A stretch of 64,000 nt of DNA from Clitoria ternatea (lineage: Eukaryota; Streptophyta; Magnoliopsida; Fabales; Fabaceae): assembly GCA_037962975.1 (NCBI GenBank), contig CM075669.1:189542501-189606500 (forward strand). The letters are read 5' to 3'. Below the pieces are notes generated by a model that made no database searches, was not told where the DNA came from, and saw only the letters and a list, made by a program, of their open reading frames with translations. Below are positions 45,206 through 56,790 of this stretch, one piece after another. Positions within the stretch are counted from its first letter, which is position 1. Every line of letters begins with the position of its first letter. The translations under genes and the position numbers were made by a program.

Positions 45206-48200
45206 TCATTATTCTCAATCAATTAATTCCCATCATCATGGTATCGCTATACGTCACTAGCCAAGATTAATAATACTTCTTACAATCTATTCATCATAAT
45301 ATTTATCAATTTATAAGAAAATTCAGCATATATCATTCATAATCCCAATCACAAACATCATTGACTAGATTCCAATTTAATGTCATGCAATAACATATGC
45401 CAATTGTGATACAAAAAGATCACAAGTATATCCCAATTATCCTAATATATCAATAATGTCTTAAGAATCAAACCATCATCACAATCATAAATCATTAAAT
45501 AATAGTATGTCTATACAAACCAAATGCCATATACAATTGATTCCAAAAAAAATATGCCATAGTCAATTTAATTCAAAACATGTCGACCAAGGTATCTAAG
45601 CATCTCCTTCTTCACACTATACCTCATCCTTTCAGAAAACATCAACTCCATAACCATGCCCTACAAGACAAGAGCTAAAAAAATAGACATAATATGGAGA
45701 GTGAGCATACTTTCTCAATGATGAACAATTAAATAAAATGTGATAATATAATTATGTAAGTGCAACTAAAAATATTTTTTCCATCAAGGATTTCAACTCA
45801 ATAATAAAAGACATAATCTATATTAATCACCAAGCATATACATGAACAATTCCATTAGTCATATATCATCATGGGATCAATTTATTGATTCACCTCTTTA
45901 TCACACCATACACACATGTCATATAATCATATATATATATTCAAAGGGAAGATACTAACAACTATAACACAATTAGTTAGTACGTATAGATTCCAATTTC
46001 ATCTCTTAATTTTATCAGCCATAGATTTCAATCCCTCTTAGGTACATCAAGGTCATATGCCATGTCTCTATGGCTAACGCGCATGTTACGCCACCAAAAT
46101 AATGAATATGCAATGGATTCCATTCAACAAAATATTTATAACACATGTGTACATAATTTATCAAGTGCCTACAAGCACAACATGCTTTTACTAGTACTAA
46201 ACCGCCAACGCCCATATTCGTAACACTTATCACTCTCACAAAAGTGAATGCGGTGATAAACAATAAATAATTCACATGTCTCAAATGTGTTACGGGTTCA
46301 ACGTTAATTCCATATATCAAGTAATCATAACCATGCGTAGTTGCTTAAATATTTATCCCCCCGCAGGGGTTCTTTTCATAAGATTTCGCAAGATCCCAAT
46401 ATATTACAATATGATATGTCATACATGCCATGAGATGTAAGAATGCATATGCTAGCCTTAACTTTACAAGAATTTCATACCCTTTTATAGTCAAATGCAT
46501 GCAACTAATTATACTATCCTTCAAGGCATAGAATTTATCACAAAATTCTCTAAGGCATCATTCACATTATCCATAATATAATAGCCAAGGAGTCATGTCA
46601 ATATCAATCCACACTTCAAAATCAAGAGGGCATATCAAACAAGTATATTCCAAATGTATATCATCATCAAATTTTTCCAATCCAACATCCAACCATAAAC
46701 AAGAATCAATCTCATTCAATTTTACACATAAAAGGTAGTATATCCATTTAAGGCAAACATGCAAGTATTCACAAACATATATATTATCAACAAACATTAT
46801 GCATGCATTTAGAGAATACACTCCTCCCCCACCTCAAGAGAAGTACTTCGTAGAGTTAGATGGTCCCGCCTCGTTTGAATGGCCAAGTCCTACATTAAGT
46901 AAATGTAGCACTATATCAAACACCAAGCTAAAATTTCTTTGATGTTAACAATTATACCCATCACATATATAGCATCATACTAACTCATAAAAATTTTATC
47001 TTTGAGATTTTAGAAGTTTTGTTCACTTTTTCAATGTTTTCCAACACTTTAAATATCTAAAGCGTTGTCAACGATTTGTCAAGTGTTCAATAATTATTCA
47101 TTAAGCTTTACAAAGCTTTTAAGAAATTTTTCACAATGTTATAATCATTTATAATACTTTTCTCCTTGAAGGTAACAAGTTCTTCATCACTAACAATTTA
47201 GCAAACTTGATCTTCATCCATTAAAACACATAACTCTTTTGATAATGGTTCTAAATGCTAAATTAAATCATTATAAATCTTTAGAAACATTTATTATTCA
47301 CTTAACACATGATTCATACACAATACCACATAAAATACTAAGTCTTTTCCTCCTAAATATTTACCTAAATCCCACTAACACTAATTAAATTTCATAAATA
47401 TTGGTTCACTACTAACAATAATTTTTACACTTGTTTTAGCTTGTCCATGTTAATCAAGTGGCCTCAATACTCAAGAGGGGGGGTGAATTGAGTTTTAAAA
47501 CTTTTCTTGGAATGCCTTTGAAATTTGTTCCTTTTTCACAAGTTAAGAATTGATGCAAGTGATAGTGAGTATAATGCAAGAAACAATGCAAGATAAAGGG
47601 TAAATGTTATTAAGACAATTTATCAAACGCTTGGTATGCAGTACTTCAAAACTAGTTATTCAAGCAAGTTTAAGAGTAACATCAACTCCATAACCATACC
47701 CTACAAGACAATAGCTAAAAAAATAGACATAATATGGAGAGTGAGCATACTTTCTCAATGATGAACAATTAAATAAAATGTGATAATATAATTATGTAAG
47801 TGCAACTAAAAATATTTTTTCCATTAAGGATTTCAGCTCAATAATAAAAGACATAATCTATATTAATAACCAAGCATATACATGAACAATTCCATTAGTC
47901 ATATATCATCATGGGATCAATTTATTGATTCACCTCTTTATCACACCATACACACATGTCATATAATCATATATATATTCAAAGGGAAGATACTAACAAC
48001 TATAACATAATTAGTTAGCACCCAATTTCATCTCTTAATTTTATCAACCATAGATTTCAATCCCTCTTAGGTACCTCAAGGTCATATGCCATGTCTCTAT
48101 GGCTAACGCGCATGTTACGTCACCAAAATAATGAATATGCAATGGATTCCATTCAACAAAATATTTATAACACATATGTACATAATTTATCAAGTGCCTA

Positions 48201-49475
48201 CAAGCACAACATGCTTTTACTGGTACTAAACCGCCAACGCCCATATTCGTAACACTTATCACTCTCACAAAAGCGAATGCGGTGATAAACAATAAATAAT
48301 TCACATGTCTCAAATGTGTTACGGGTTCAACGTTAATTCCATATATCAAGTAATCATAACCATGCGTAGTTGCTTAAATATTTATCCCCCCGTAGGGGTT
48401 CTTTTCATAAGATTTTGCAAGATCCCAATATATTACAATATGATATGTCATACATGCCATGAGATGTAAGAATGCATATGATAGCCTTAACTTTACAAGA
48501 ATTTCATACCCTCTTATAGTCAAAGGCATGCAACTAATTATACTATCCTCCAAGGCATAGAATTTATCACAAAATTCTCTAAGGCATCATTCACATTATC
48601 CACAATATAATAGCCAAGGAGTCATATCAATATCAATCCACACTTCAAAATCAAGAGGGCATATCAAACAAGTATATTCCAAATGTATATCATCATCAAT
48701 TTTTCCAATCCAACATCCAACCATAAACTAGAATCAATCTCATTCAATTTTACACATAAAAGTTAGTATATCCATTCAAGGCAAACATGCAAGTATTCAC
48801 AAACATATATATTATCAACAAACATTATGCATGCATTTAGAAAATACACTCCTCCCCCACCTCAAGAGAAGTACTCCGTAGAGTTAGATGGTCCCGCCTC
48901 GTTTGAATGGCCAAGTCCTACATTAAGTAAATGTAGCACTATATCAAACACCAAGCTAAAATTTCTTTGATGTTAACAATTATACCCATCACATATATAG
49001 CATCATACTAACTCATAAAAATTTTATCTTTGAGATTTTAGAAGTTTTGTTCACTTTTTCATTGTTTTCCAACACTTTAAATATCTAAAGCGTTGTCAAC
49101 GATTTGTCAAGTGTTCAATAATTATTCATTAAGCTTTACAAAGCTTTTAAGAAATTTTTCACAATGTTATAATCATTTATAATACTTTTCTCCTTGAAGG
49201 TAACAAGTTCTTCATCACTAACAATTTAGCAAACTTGTTCTTCATCCATTAAAACACATAACTCTTTTGATAATGGTTCTAAATGCTAAATTAAATCATT
49301 ATAAATCTTTAGAAACATTTATTATTCACTTAACACATGATTCATACACAATACCATATAAAACACTAAGTCTTTTCCTCCTAAATATTTACCTAAATCC
49401 TACTAACACTAATTAAATTTCATAAATGTTGGTTCACTACTAATAATAATTTCTACACTTGTTTTAGCTTGTCCA
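45206..49475 (-). mobile_element. Gypsy LTR of element D, partly duplicated
   Basis: Non-coding sequence similar to LTR A over long stretches, including the GTCGACCAAGG block (45583-45592), a CCCCCGCAGGGG hairpin (about 46360-46372), and CCACCTCAAGAGAAGTA (about 46830). The polarity is minus. Its 3' end is replaced by RNase H coding sequence at 45205, and its 5' part continues beyond element E at 63413. A 2,040 bp segment is present twice in tandem, so most of the LTR appears two times. Confidence 0.78.
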
Positions 49476-49712
49476 TGTTAATCAAGTGGCCTCAATACTC
49501 AAGAGGGGGGTGAATTGAGTTTTAAAACTTTTCTTGGAATGCCTTTGAAATTTGTTCCTTTTTCACAAGTTAAGAGTAGATGCAAGAGATAGTGAGTATA
49601 ATGCAAGAAACAATGCAAGATAAAGGGTAAATGTTATTAAGACAATTTATCAAACACTTGGTATGCAGTACTTCAAAACTAGTTATTCAAGCAAGTTTAA
49701 GAGTGAAAACAT
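45641..49712. repeat. 2,040 bp tandem duplication
   Basis: The sequence from 45641 repeats at 47681 with a near-constant offset of 2,040, at roughly 97-98% identity by eye. The first copy ends at 47678 inside a 235 bp piece of the copia E LTR; the second runs into the complete E LTR at 49476. GAAAACAT occurs at both source ends (45635-45642 and 49705-49712), suggesting microhomology at the joint. The duplication therefore happened after E inserted. Confidence 0.9.
47444..47678 (-). mobile_element. Partial copy of the E LTR made by the duplication
   Basis: It starts TGTTAATCAAGTGGCC after GTCCA exactly as the true E LTR does at 49476, then breaks off after AAGTTTAAGAGT. This is a by-product of the tandem duplication, not an independent insertion. 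Confidence 0.9.
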
Positions 49713-50995
49713 AATCAATATTAACAATCCAGCCAGATGCAATATGTAAATGCAAGAGGATAAGGGAGAAGAGCTTGCAAACCAATTTAACGAGTTCCAC
49801 CAACCCGGTGTACGTCTCGCCTTCAAGCAACCCACTTGAAGGATTCCACTATTGAAGATTTGAGATTACAAGCTTTGAGCAATTGCAGCTTCCTAGTGTC
49901 CCACACTCAAGAACTCATCCTCACAAGCACAAGGGCAACCCACCCAATCTCACAATCTCTCAATACCCAAAGGTTGAACCCCAACCTTTGTGACCACTCA
50001 ACCTAAAGTGAAAACTTTAGTGTTTTGGTGTTTAGTTTACAAGCAATTAACTCTCTCAATAGAGTTGATGTACAAATGAAAGCTCTCATAATTTCTAACT
50101 CTCACAAGCGAGGATTTACAAATATAAGCTCTAAGTTTCAGAAAATGAAACTAAACAAAGAAATAGAACTTACAAGACTCAAGATTTGATTTCCCTTTGA
50201 TGGATTGGATTGTTGCATTGAGTAGCTTGAAGGAGTCTTGCATTTATAGGCCTTGGAGAGGAGCCCTAGAGTCTTCAGAGCCATTGCACAGCATGGGCGC
50301 TTGATTTGGAATAGAGAAATGAGCTGGTTTTCCACTTAAAACGCTTTTCCCTAATTTCTAGCACGATGGTAATCGATTACGCCTCGAGCTGTAATTGATT
50401 ACACTTTGAAATCTTTAGTGTAATTCAGTTGGTAATCGATTAGACTTTCCCATGTAATCGATTAGATAAGAAACAGAACCTTGCTAATCGATTATGCAGT
50501 GCCTTGTAATCGATTGTGAGTGGCACCTGATGCATTTAATTATGTTTCGTAGCATGGTAATCGATTATGCCTTCATGCAATCGATTAGGGTGCAAACAGA
50601 ACTTTCATAATCGATTAGTCCTTGCTTGGTAATCGAATAATGACTTTACAGAACCTTGGTAATCAGTTGTAGAGACCTTGCAATCGATTAGGAGATGTAC
50701 CTGATACTTTTAATTCAGTATTTCACTTGGTAATCGATTATGTCCATTAGTGCAATCGATTAGCTTACAAACAGAACTGATGTAATCGATTAGTCTTGTT
50801 ATTGTAATCGATTATGTCTTGGACAGAACTCTTGTAATCGATTATGTTGGATGTTGTAATCGATTAGTGTATACGTTTTTGCAGGTCTGATGCTGTTTTC
50901 TCTGTTTTTCATTGTATCTTAAGCCTTTTTCTTTGAGTCTTCAAAATCCTTTGTCATTATCAAAATAATTCAACCTGAAAGCATATTCAAACACA
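49476..50995 (-). repeat. 3' LTR of copia element E
   Basis: Plus-strand ends are TGTTAATCAAG and CAAACACA; on the element strand it begins TGTGTTTGAATATGC. It contains the TAATCGATTA cluster in the first third of the element-strand LTR. Length is 1,520 bases against 1,521 for the other LTR. Confidence 0.95.
50369..50868. repeat. TAATCGATTA cluster in the 3' LTR of E
   Basis: About eighteen copies or near-copies of TAATCGATTA in 500 bases, often in pairs separated by 12-20 bases, with ACAGAAC or a close variant before many pairs. It matches 62780-63281 in the other LTR. Confidence 0.93.
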
Positions 50996-51018
50996 TTCTC
51001 CCCCTTTTTGATGATGAC
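50996..51018 (-). promoter_or_regulatory. Polypurine tract of element E
   Basis: On the element strand ATCATCAAAAAGGGGGAGAA directly precedes the 3' LTR. This sequence is characteristic of SIRE/Maximus copia elements. A similar plus-strand word (TTCTCCCCCTTTG) recurs near 51313. Confidence 0.9.
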
Positions 51019-51633
51019 AAACAATGTTCATCTCATTGAGGGTGTTAGTTCAAATAAGATAATCTCTAAGGTTATCTGCAAAAACTTATCTTTAAAATAT
51101 CTCCCCCTATCTAAAGGAGTTTACGTCATCTTTTAAAAGCATGAAGATAAGCAATTGGTTTTAGCAAATTCAGATTTTAACCAATTGTAATTTAATGAAA
51201 CAGATTCAATTCAATTAAAAACAGATTCAGTTCTCAGATTCTATTAAGATTCAAGATTCAATTATTTCTAGATGAACTTCAATTATTCAATTGTTTTTAG
51301 ATAAACTTCAATTATTCTCCCCCTTTGTAATCATCAAAAATAAATAATGCAAGGTGAGACAGAGATATAAGTAAAAAATAAATTGTATTTATTCATTAAA
51401 AAGAAAGGTACATGAAGGAAATTTATGAATACTTAATCAAGGTGCAGAATGGAAAAACATAGTTAAGGAAATCCTAACAAAGCATATCAAACTAGGATCT
51501 AATTATCGGGATTAAAAAAGTGAAATTCAGAAATTTTGTGAGACAGCTCTTCATAACATTGTTCCATAAGTTCAAAGTGTTGTTGCTCAGTCATTTGGAA
51601 CTGCTGAAGAGTGTTGTCAATGCGTTCAAAGCG

Positions 51634-52605
51634 CTAGTCAAGATAGGCATAAAGGGAGGTGAAGGGGTCAGTCGGAGCGGATGGTTCGCCTTGGGGTGCA
51701 GGTGTAGGATCAACAGTGGGAGTAGGATGGTCTTCTTCAAAGTGACTGCTTCCATGAATTCTATCACTTTTGAAGATCCATCTATCGGCAACAAATACCA
51801 TGCCCATTTTGTTGAGATGGTAAGTGCTAATACAAGCTTGGGAGGGTACCTTCTCAGAGAGTTCACCAGCCATGTCTACCCCATACACCTTGAAAATTTT
51901 TGTGAGGAGAATGGCATAGGGCAGTTTGTGTTGCTCCTTGGATTTGAGCATGTGGAGCTTAAGGAGTTGAATCCAGTTGATCTCCTTTTGGTTGATGATG
52001 GCCCACATCAAAAGAACATCATCTTCCTCAACTAAAGCATAATTACCACCGCGGGGAACAAGAAGTTTAACCATGAAAAAGTGGAGAAGACGCTTGTTGA
52101 GAGTTAAGTGCCCTACCAGTTTATGATTACTGAGTGGACGGTTGGCCTTCCAAAGGGATTGGCGTGCGGAAATAGGATTGAAATCCCACTCATCTTTCGG
52201 ATTTCCACCGGTAAATTCAGCATCATTGAGGGGAATTTGGGTGATTTCAACAAGCTGTTGGTTTGTGATTTTTAGAGTCACATTCTTGACTCTATCCTTT
52301 AATGTGCCATCAATAAGTTTGAGGTTGCAGAAAAAGACCCTCATCAATTCTAGATAGTAAAATTCTTCCTTAAGAGTGAGGAATGGAAGAAGGTTGTAGT
52401 GGTGAAGAAGTTGGGTGAAGGTAAAATAAGGATTCTCAAAGACTTGGGCATCAATGTAGTGTGGAGTTATGATATCTTTCTCTGAAAATTTCTTGATGAA
52501 ATTTTAAAGGTCTCTTGGAGTGGAAAAGAATCTAGAGAAGTCAAGTAGGTTGTTGGGTTAGTTCATGGAGGACCTAGCCCTCTTCACTGTTCTAGAAAAA
52601 GACAT
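51634..52605 (-). pseudogene. Extra ORF after pol in element E (plant transposon protein-like)
   Basis: A 323-codon frame starts at ATG 52605 (MSFSRTVKRARSSMN) and ends at 51634. Two nonsense codons interrupt it near the start (52558-52560 and 52504-52506), leaving a 237-codon open part. The protein has LLMWAIINQKEINW and LPYAILLTKIFKVYGVD, motifs I associate with the 'putative plant transposon protein' domain found in extra or env-like ORFs of plant retroelements. A Pro-rich C-terminus (about residues 295-320) follows. I see no signal peptide or obvious membrane segment. It is separated from pol by about 0.8 kb that carries a palindrome cluster, so it was not simply a read-through extension of pol. 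Function of this class is unknown to me. Confidence 0.8.
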
Positions 52606-52820
52606 TGTGGATGGAGAAGGGAAGATGAGGAGAATGAGAGATATTGAGAGTTTGGAGGGAGGAGAGGTAATTGAAGGTGTGAGATGGAAGAGTGAAAGGA
52701 GGTGTATTTATAGGGTAAAATTAGGGTTTAGAGATGAGAAATAGGAGTTAATGAGGTTAATGTGGATTGGGCCAACAAGTTGCATTTGGATTCTGCATTA
52801 AATCTGCTCCTGATACGAGG

Positions 52821-53185
52821 ATAATCGATTAGTCCCATAGGCTAATCGATTAATGTTTGTTTTTCTTAGGAATTTGAAACGTTTTGCGCAGGGGTAATTG
52901 ATTAGTGTCAAGGATGTAATCGATTACGTTAAAAACAGAAACTTGGTAATCAATTATGAGTAATTTCTAATCGATTATTAGGAAGACAGAACGATAGTAA
53001 TCGATTTGATAGAGGATCTAATCGATTGGACATAAAACAGAGAGTTCGTAATCGATTAGATAGAGAAGCTAATCGATTGAACATAAAATAGAGAGTTCAT
53101 AATCGATTAGAAATAAGATGGTAATCGATTAGACACGAAACAAAAAGTTTCTAATCGATTATATGAGGCTGGGTAATCGATTAGG
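52821..53185. repeat. TAATCGATTA cluster between pol and the extra ORF of E
   Basis: About fifteen copies or near-copies in 365 bases, again with ACAGAAC/ACAGAGAG-like words between pairs. It is a third cluster in the same element, outside the LTRs and not alignable to them beyond the motif. Confidence 0.92.
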
Positions 53186-53399
53186 GGCTGTCCAGAAATG
53201 CTTAAGGCTCATAGTTTTTCAAACAAATTATCAACCAATCCGTATATCAATCATCAATCAATCATTTGCTTAACAAACCACTGTATATTATGGAATTATC
53301 AAAAACATTCAACATTCAAACACAATTGGAAATATCTAGGATTCCTAATTCTCTTCTAATATATATAAATTGTTCCTTTACGAGTGGTTTGGTGAAGAT

Positions 53400-54217
53400 A
53401 TCAGCTAGTTTTTAGAAGTCTCAACATGTTCAAGCATACAATCACCTTTTAATACATGATCTCTAATGAAATAATGTCTTATGTCTATATGCTTGGTCCT
53501 TGAATGCATGACAGGATTCTTTGAGATATTAATGGCACTAGTATTGTCACATTTAAGAGGCATATGGTCTAATATAACACCAAAGTCAAGAATTTATTGT
53601 CTTATCTAGAGGATTTGAGCACAGCAACTTCTAGCTACAACATATTCTACCTCAGCTGTTGATAAAGCAACACTTACTTGTTTCTTGCTATGCCAAGAAA
53701 CAAGAGAGCTATCAAGCAAATGACATGTACCACTAGTGCTTTTCCTATCAAGTTTACATCCAGCAAAATCAGCATCAGAATATCCTATAAGAGTATATTC
53801 AGCACCTTTAGGATACCAAAGACCTATATTTAGAGTTCTAACAAGGTATTTCATTATTCGTTTTACAGCAGTGAGGTGTGATTCTTTTGGACATGCTTGA
53901 TATCTAGCACACATGCAAACGGCAAACATTATATCTGGTCTACTTGTAGTAAGATAGAGTAAAGATCCAATCATACCTTGATATTTGGTAATTTCTATAT
54001 CTTTACCTTTCTCATCTTTGTCCAAGTAGCAAGATGTGCTCATAGGGGTGACAATTTCATTTGCCTTGTCCATATTGAATTTCCTAAGCAACTCCTTGCA
54101 GTATTTGGATTGACTAATGAAAGTACCTTCTTTTGTTTGCTTAATTTGTAGCCCAAGGAAGTATGTAAGTTCTCCCATCATGGACATTTCAAATTCATCC
54201 TGCATTAACTTAGCAAA
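53400..54217 (-). pseudogene. Copia RNase H (element E)
   Basis: From a TAG at 54215 the frame reads FAKLMQDEFEMSMMGEL, FLGLQIKQTKEGTFISQSKY, then the region after RT (SLLYLTTSRPDIMFAVCMCAR, SHLTAVKRIMKYL) and RNase H (YSDADFAGCKLDRKSTSGTC, WHSKKQVSVALSTAEVEYV). Stops follow at 53603-53605 and shortly after. RTKHIDIRHYFIRDHV, the usual RNase H end, is still readable near 53440-53490. The catalytic Asp/Glu residues visible (SDADFAG, TAEVEY) look intact. Confidence 0.92.
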
Positions 54218-54698
54218 CTATTTGCAAAGTAGTTCATTAGTAGCATCAAAAATGATATCATCCACATATACTTGAACCAATAGTATGTCATTCTTTTTGT
54301 GCTTGATGAATAATGTTATGTCAACCTTTCCTCTTCTAAAATTATTGTCTAAGAGAAATTTGCTTAATCTTTCATACCAAGCTCTTGGAGCTTGTTTCAA
54401 ACCATATAAAGCTTTACTTAGTTTAAAAACATGATTTGGAAATTGATGGTTTTCAAAACTTGGAGGTTGATTAACATATACTTCTTCTTGAATGTATCCA
54501 TTCAGGAAAGCACTCTTGACATCCATTTGGTACAATTTGAAATCTCTACAACATGCAAAGGCTAACAATAGTCTACTAGCTTCTAACCTAGCTACGGGAG
54601 CATACATTTCTTCATAGTCTATGCCCTCTTCTTGATTGTAACCCTTAGTAACTAACCTAGCTTTGTTTCTAGTGATTATTCCATTTTCATCTAGCTTG
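54218..54698 (-). pseudogene. Copia reverse transcriptase, C-terminal part (element E)
   Basis: It reads DENGIITRNKARLVTKGYNQ, YEEMYAPVARLEASRLLLAF, YQMDVKSAFLNGYIQEEVYV, PNHVFKLSKALYGLKQAPRAWY and the catalytic VQVYVDDIIF, ending LLCK before a TAG. The N-terminal part is at 58480-58829, on the far side of insertion X. The YVDD active site is intact, so the damage is insertion plus nonsense. Confidence 0.94.
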
Positions 54699-55120
54699 TG
54701 TAACACCCCAAATTTTTAAAATAGAAAGTTAAATTAAGAAAATAAATATTGAATAATTAAATGTGGACTAATTAATATTCCAAAATGCTAGAAATAATTT
54801 AATTAAGATTTTCGGAGACTGTTAATGAATTATTATGACCGGATAAGCTGAAAACTGACCCGGATAAAATATGGGTGTCGGACCAAGTATCTCCGATTGA
54901 GATGCCGTTAGTCAGGGCTGTAGATAATGTTATTGGGAATCCGAATATATATTTGGAATAATTTTTAGAATATGTATTGAACCTGAACGGTGAGCCTGTA
55001 TGTCTAAAAACGGAGAAATTTTAATGAAGGCATCAATTTTAATTCTTTTTCCCTACTCCTTCCTCACTCTCACGTTGCCTTCTTCTAAAACACTAAAAAT
55101 TCATTTTTCTTCTCCTTCTT

Positions 55121-55177
55121 TTCTTCTTCTTCTTCTTCTTCTTCTTCTTCTTCTTCTTCTTCTTCTTCTTCTTCTTC

Positions 55178-55209
<32 letters not shown>

Positions 55210-55224
55210 CTTCTTCTTCTTCTT
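55121..55224. repeat. CTT microsatellite in X
   Basis: About 34 near-perfect CTT/TTC units with one TAC interruption near 55178. It lies where related LTRs have a shorter pyrimidine-rich patch, so it is probably an expansion of that patch. Long poly-Leu and poly-Arg frames over it are artefacts. Confidence 0.95.
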
Positions 55225-55924
55225 TTCCTTCCAAAAACTAAGCAAGTGGTTTGCCTATTCTTCTCCCCCATTTTTGTTTTCTCCAAGCTTGAAGGAGGAC
55301 ATTGTGGCTTGAAGCTCCTCCCTTTCTCCTCTTCATTTTCGTCATCCTCATCTTCCCTTTTGAATTCCATTTTCATTTTGGAGCAAGGTAAGCTCTTTAT
55401 CATTTCCTTTATGCTTGGAACCTAGAGGATAGGGTGTTGTGACTTGGAGGTGTGTTAAATGCTTGTGGGTAATGAATGGAGGCATTAAATGCATAAGCCC
55501 TAAAGTGGGTGTTGTAAATGCAAGCTTTAAAAGGGGTATTAATGAGGTAGTTGCAATTATGGTGGGGAGAAGATGGAAGTTAATGAGTATTTATGAAAGT
55601 TGGTGGGTTTGGTGGAAACCCTAACTTTGGATTTGGGGGAAATGTGTAATGTAGATGGGGTTAACCTTTATTGATGAGGGAAGTGTTATAAATGATGAGA
55701 TGGAAGCATTTAATGATGATTTATAACGTTGATTAGAAGTCACAATGAATGGGAAGCTCACCAAGGTGTTGGTGGGAAATTTAATATAAAAGGTAACCTA
55801 ACTAATTAGGTTGTTACTTGGTAATAATGCATGGTGAGTTAAGGGAAGGAATTCCCGAAGCCTAAATGGGTAAAATAAAGAAAATCCATGAATAGCTTAC
55901 ACATGATGAGAATCATGTGTATAT

Positions 55925-55926
<2 letters not shown>

Positions 55927-55968
<42 letters not shown>
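55927..55968. repeat. TA microsatellite in X
   Basis: About 21 TA units, uninterrupted. Confidence 0.95.
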
Positions 55969-55971
<3 letters not shown>

Positions 55972-56487
55972 TATTGAAATGGCCTTTGAATGAATAATTG
56001 ATGTGGTCCTATAATGATTGGTGTAGGACTTGATAACGTGGGTGAAGCGGGAACATCAAACCCGGAAATCTACTTCTCTTGAGGTAGGAGAGGGGTGTAT
56101 TTTCTAAATGCATAAGAATTGTGATGATAATGTATGTATTAATACGATATGGCATGTTTTCTTAGACAAATGTGATAGCATGGGTATGTAATGAGAATTG
56201 TGTGTGGTGTTTTGAAATAATTGTTTACATGATGAAGCCTAATGAGGCTATAAATGGCATATTATGTGATGTACTATTGGTTTCTAATATGACATGATAA
56301 GCATCTAAAATCTTTGGTTGGAATGGTTCCTAGATATAAGGATTGATGTTTATGTATGAATTTGTGGATAATAGTGTGGTTGAGTATGAAAGTACCCTAG
56401 ATGAGAGGGTAAGATAATCCTAATGAGGTTGAGGCATGCATGAGCATTGCATACATGGCATGGCATGCATATCATGATGATGTTGAT

Positions 56488-56790
56488 AAGTGGTTGCGAT
56501 CACTTGATGTTGGAAATATAAAAGGGCTTGCGAGTTCCTGTGATTATTGGACCGGTGGTTGCGATCACCTGGTATTTGAAATGAAAGGCCCTGCGGGACC
56601 ATTGAGATTGAGTGCCCATGGTTGCGATCATGAGGCAGGAGTACCCCTTGCGAGGCGGGAAACCTTTATGAAATGTTGAACGTGGTTGCGATCACGAGAA
56701 AGCACCTTGCGAGGCTGCTAGAGGGAGTACCCCTTGCGAGGCGGGAAACCCATGAATATGAATGAATGATTATGTGGTTGCGATCACCCG
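56488..56790 (+). repeat. Fixed-loop hairpin array in X
   Basis: Five hairpins share the loop GTTGCGAT but have different matched stems: AAGTG/CACTT (56488-56505), GGTG/CACC (about 56554-56570), CATG/CATG (56617-56632), CGTG/CACG (56681-56696) and GTG/CAC (56774-56787). Between them are hairpins with a TTGCGA core flanked by CC/GG (for example CCTTGCGAGG near 56647, 56706 and 56731). Confidence 0.9.

Noticed and set aside
46015..46320. 101-codon frame present twice (also 48044-48349)
   Set aside because: It is conserved only because of the 2,040 bp tandem duplication; it lies in LTR D and shows no protein family signal.
50369..50868. CRISPR-like array of TAATCGATTA repeats
   Set aside because: The repeat is too short, spacers are irregular, no cas genes exist, the context is a plant retrotransposon LTR, and the cluster is duplicated because LTRs come in pairs.
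51520..52035. 171-codon plus-strand frame
   Set aside because: It is antisense to the extra ORF of copia element E, has no recognisable motif, and the minus-strand frame has conserved family motifs.
55000..55425. Open frame with a run of about 30 Leu, and its antisense Arg-rich frame
   Set aside because: It is only the CTT microsatellite of LTR X read as protein.
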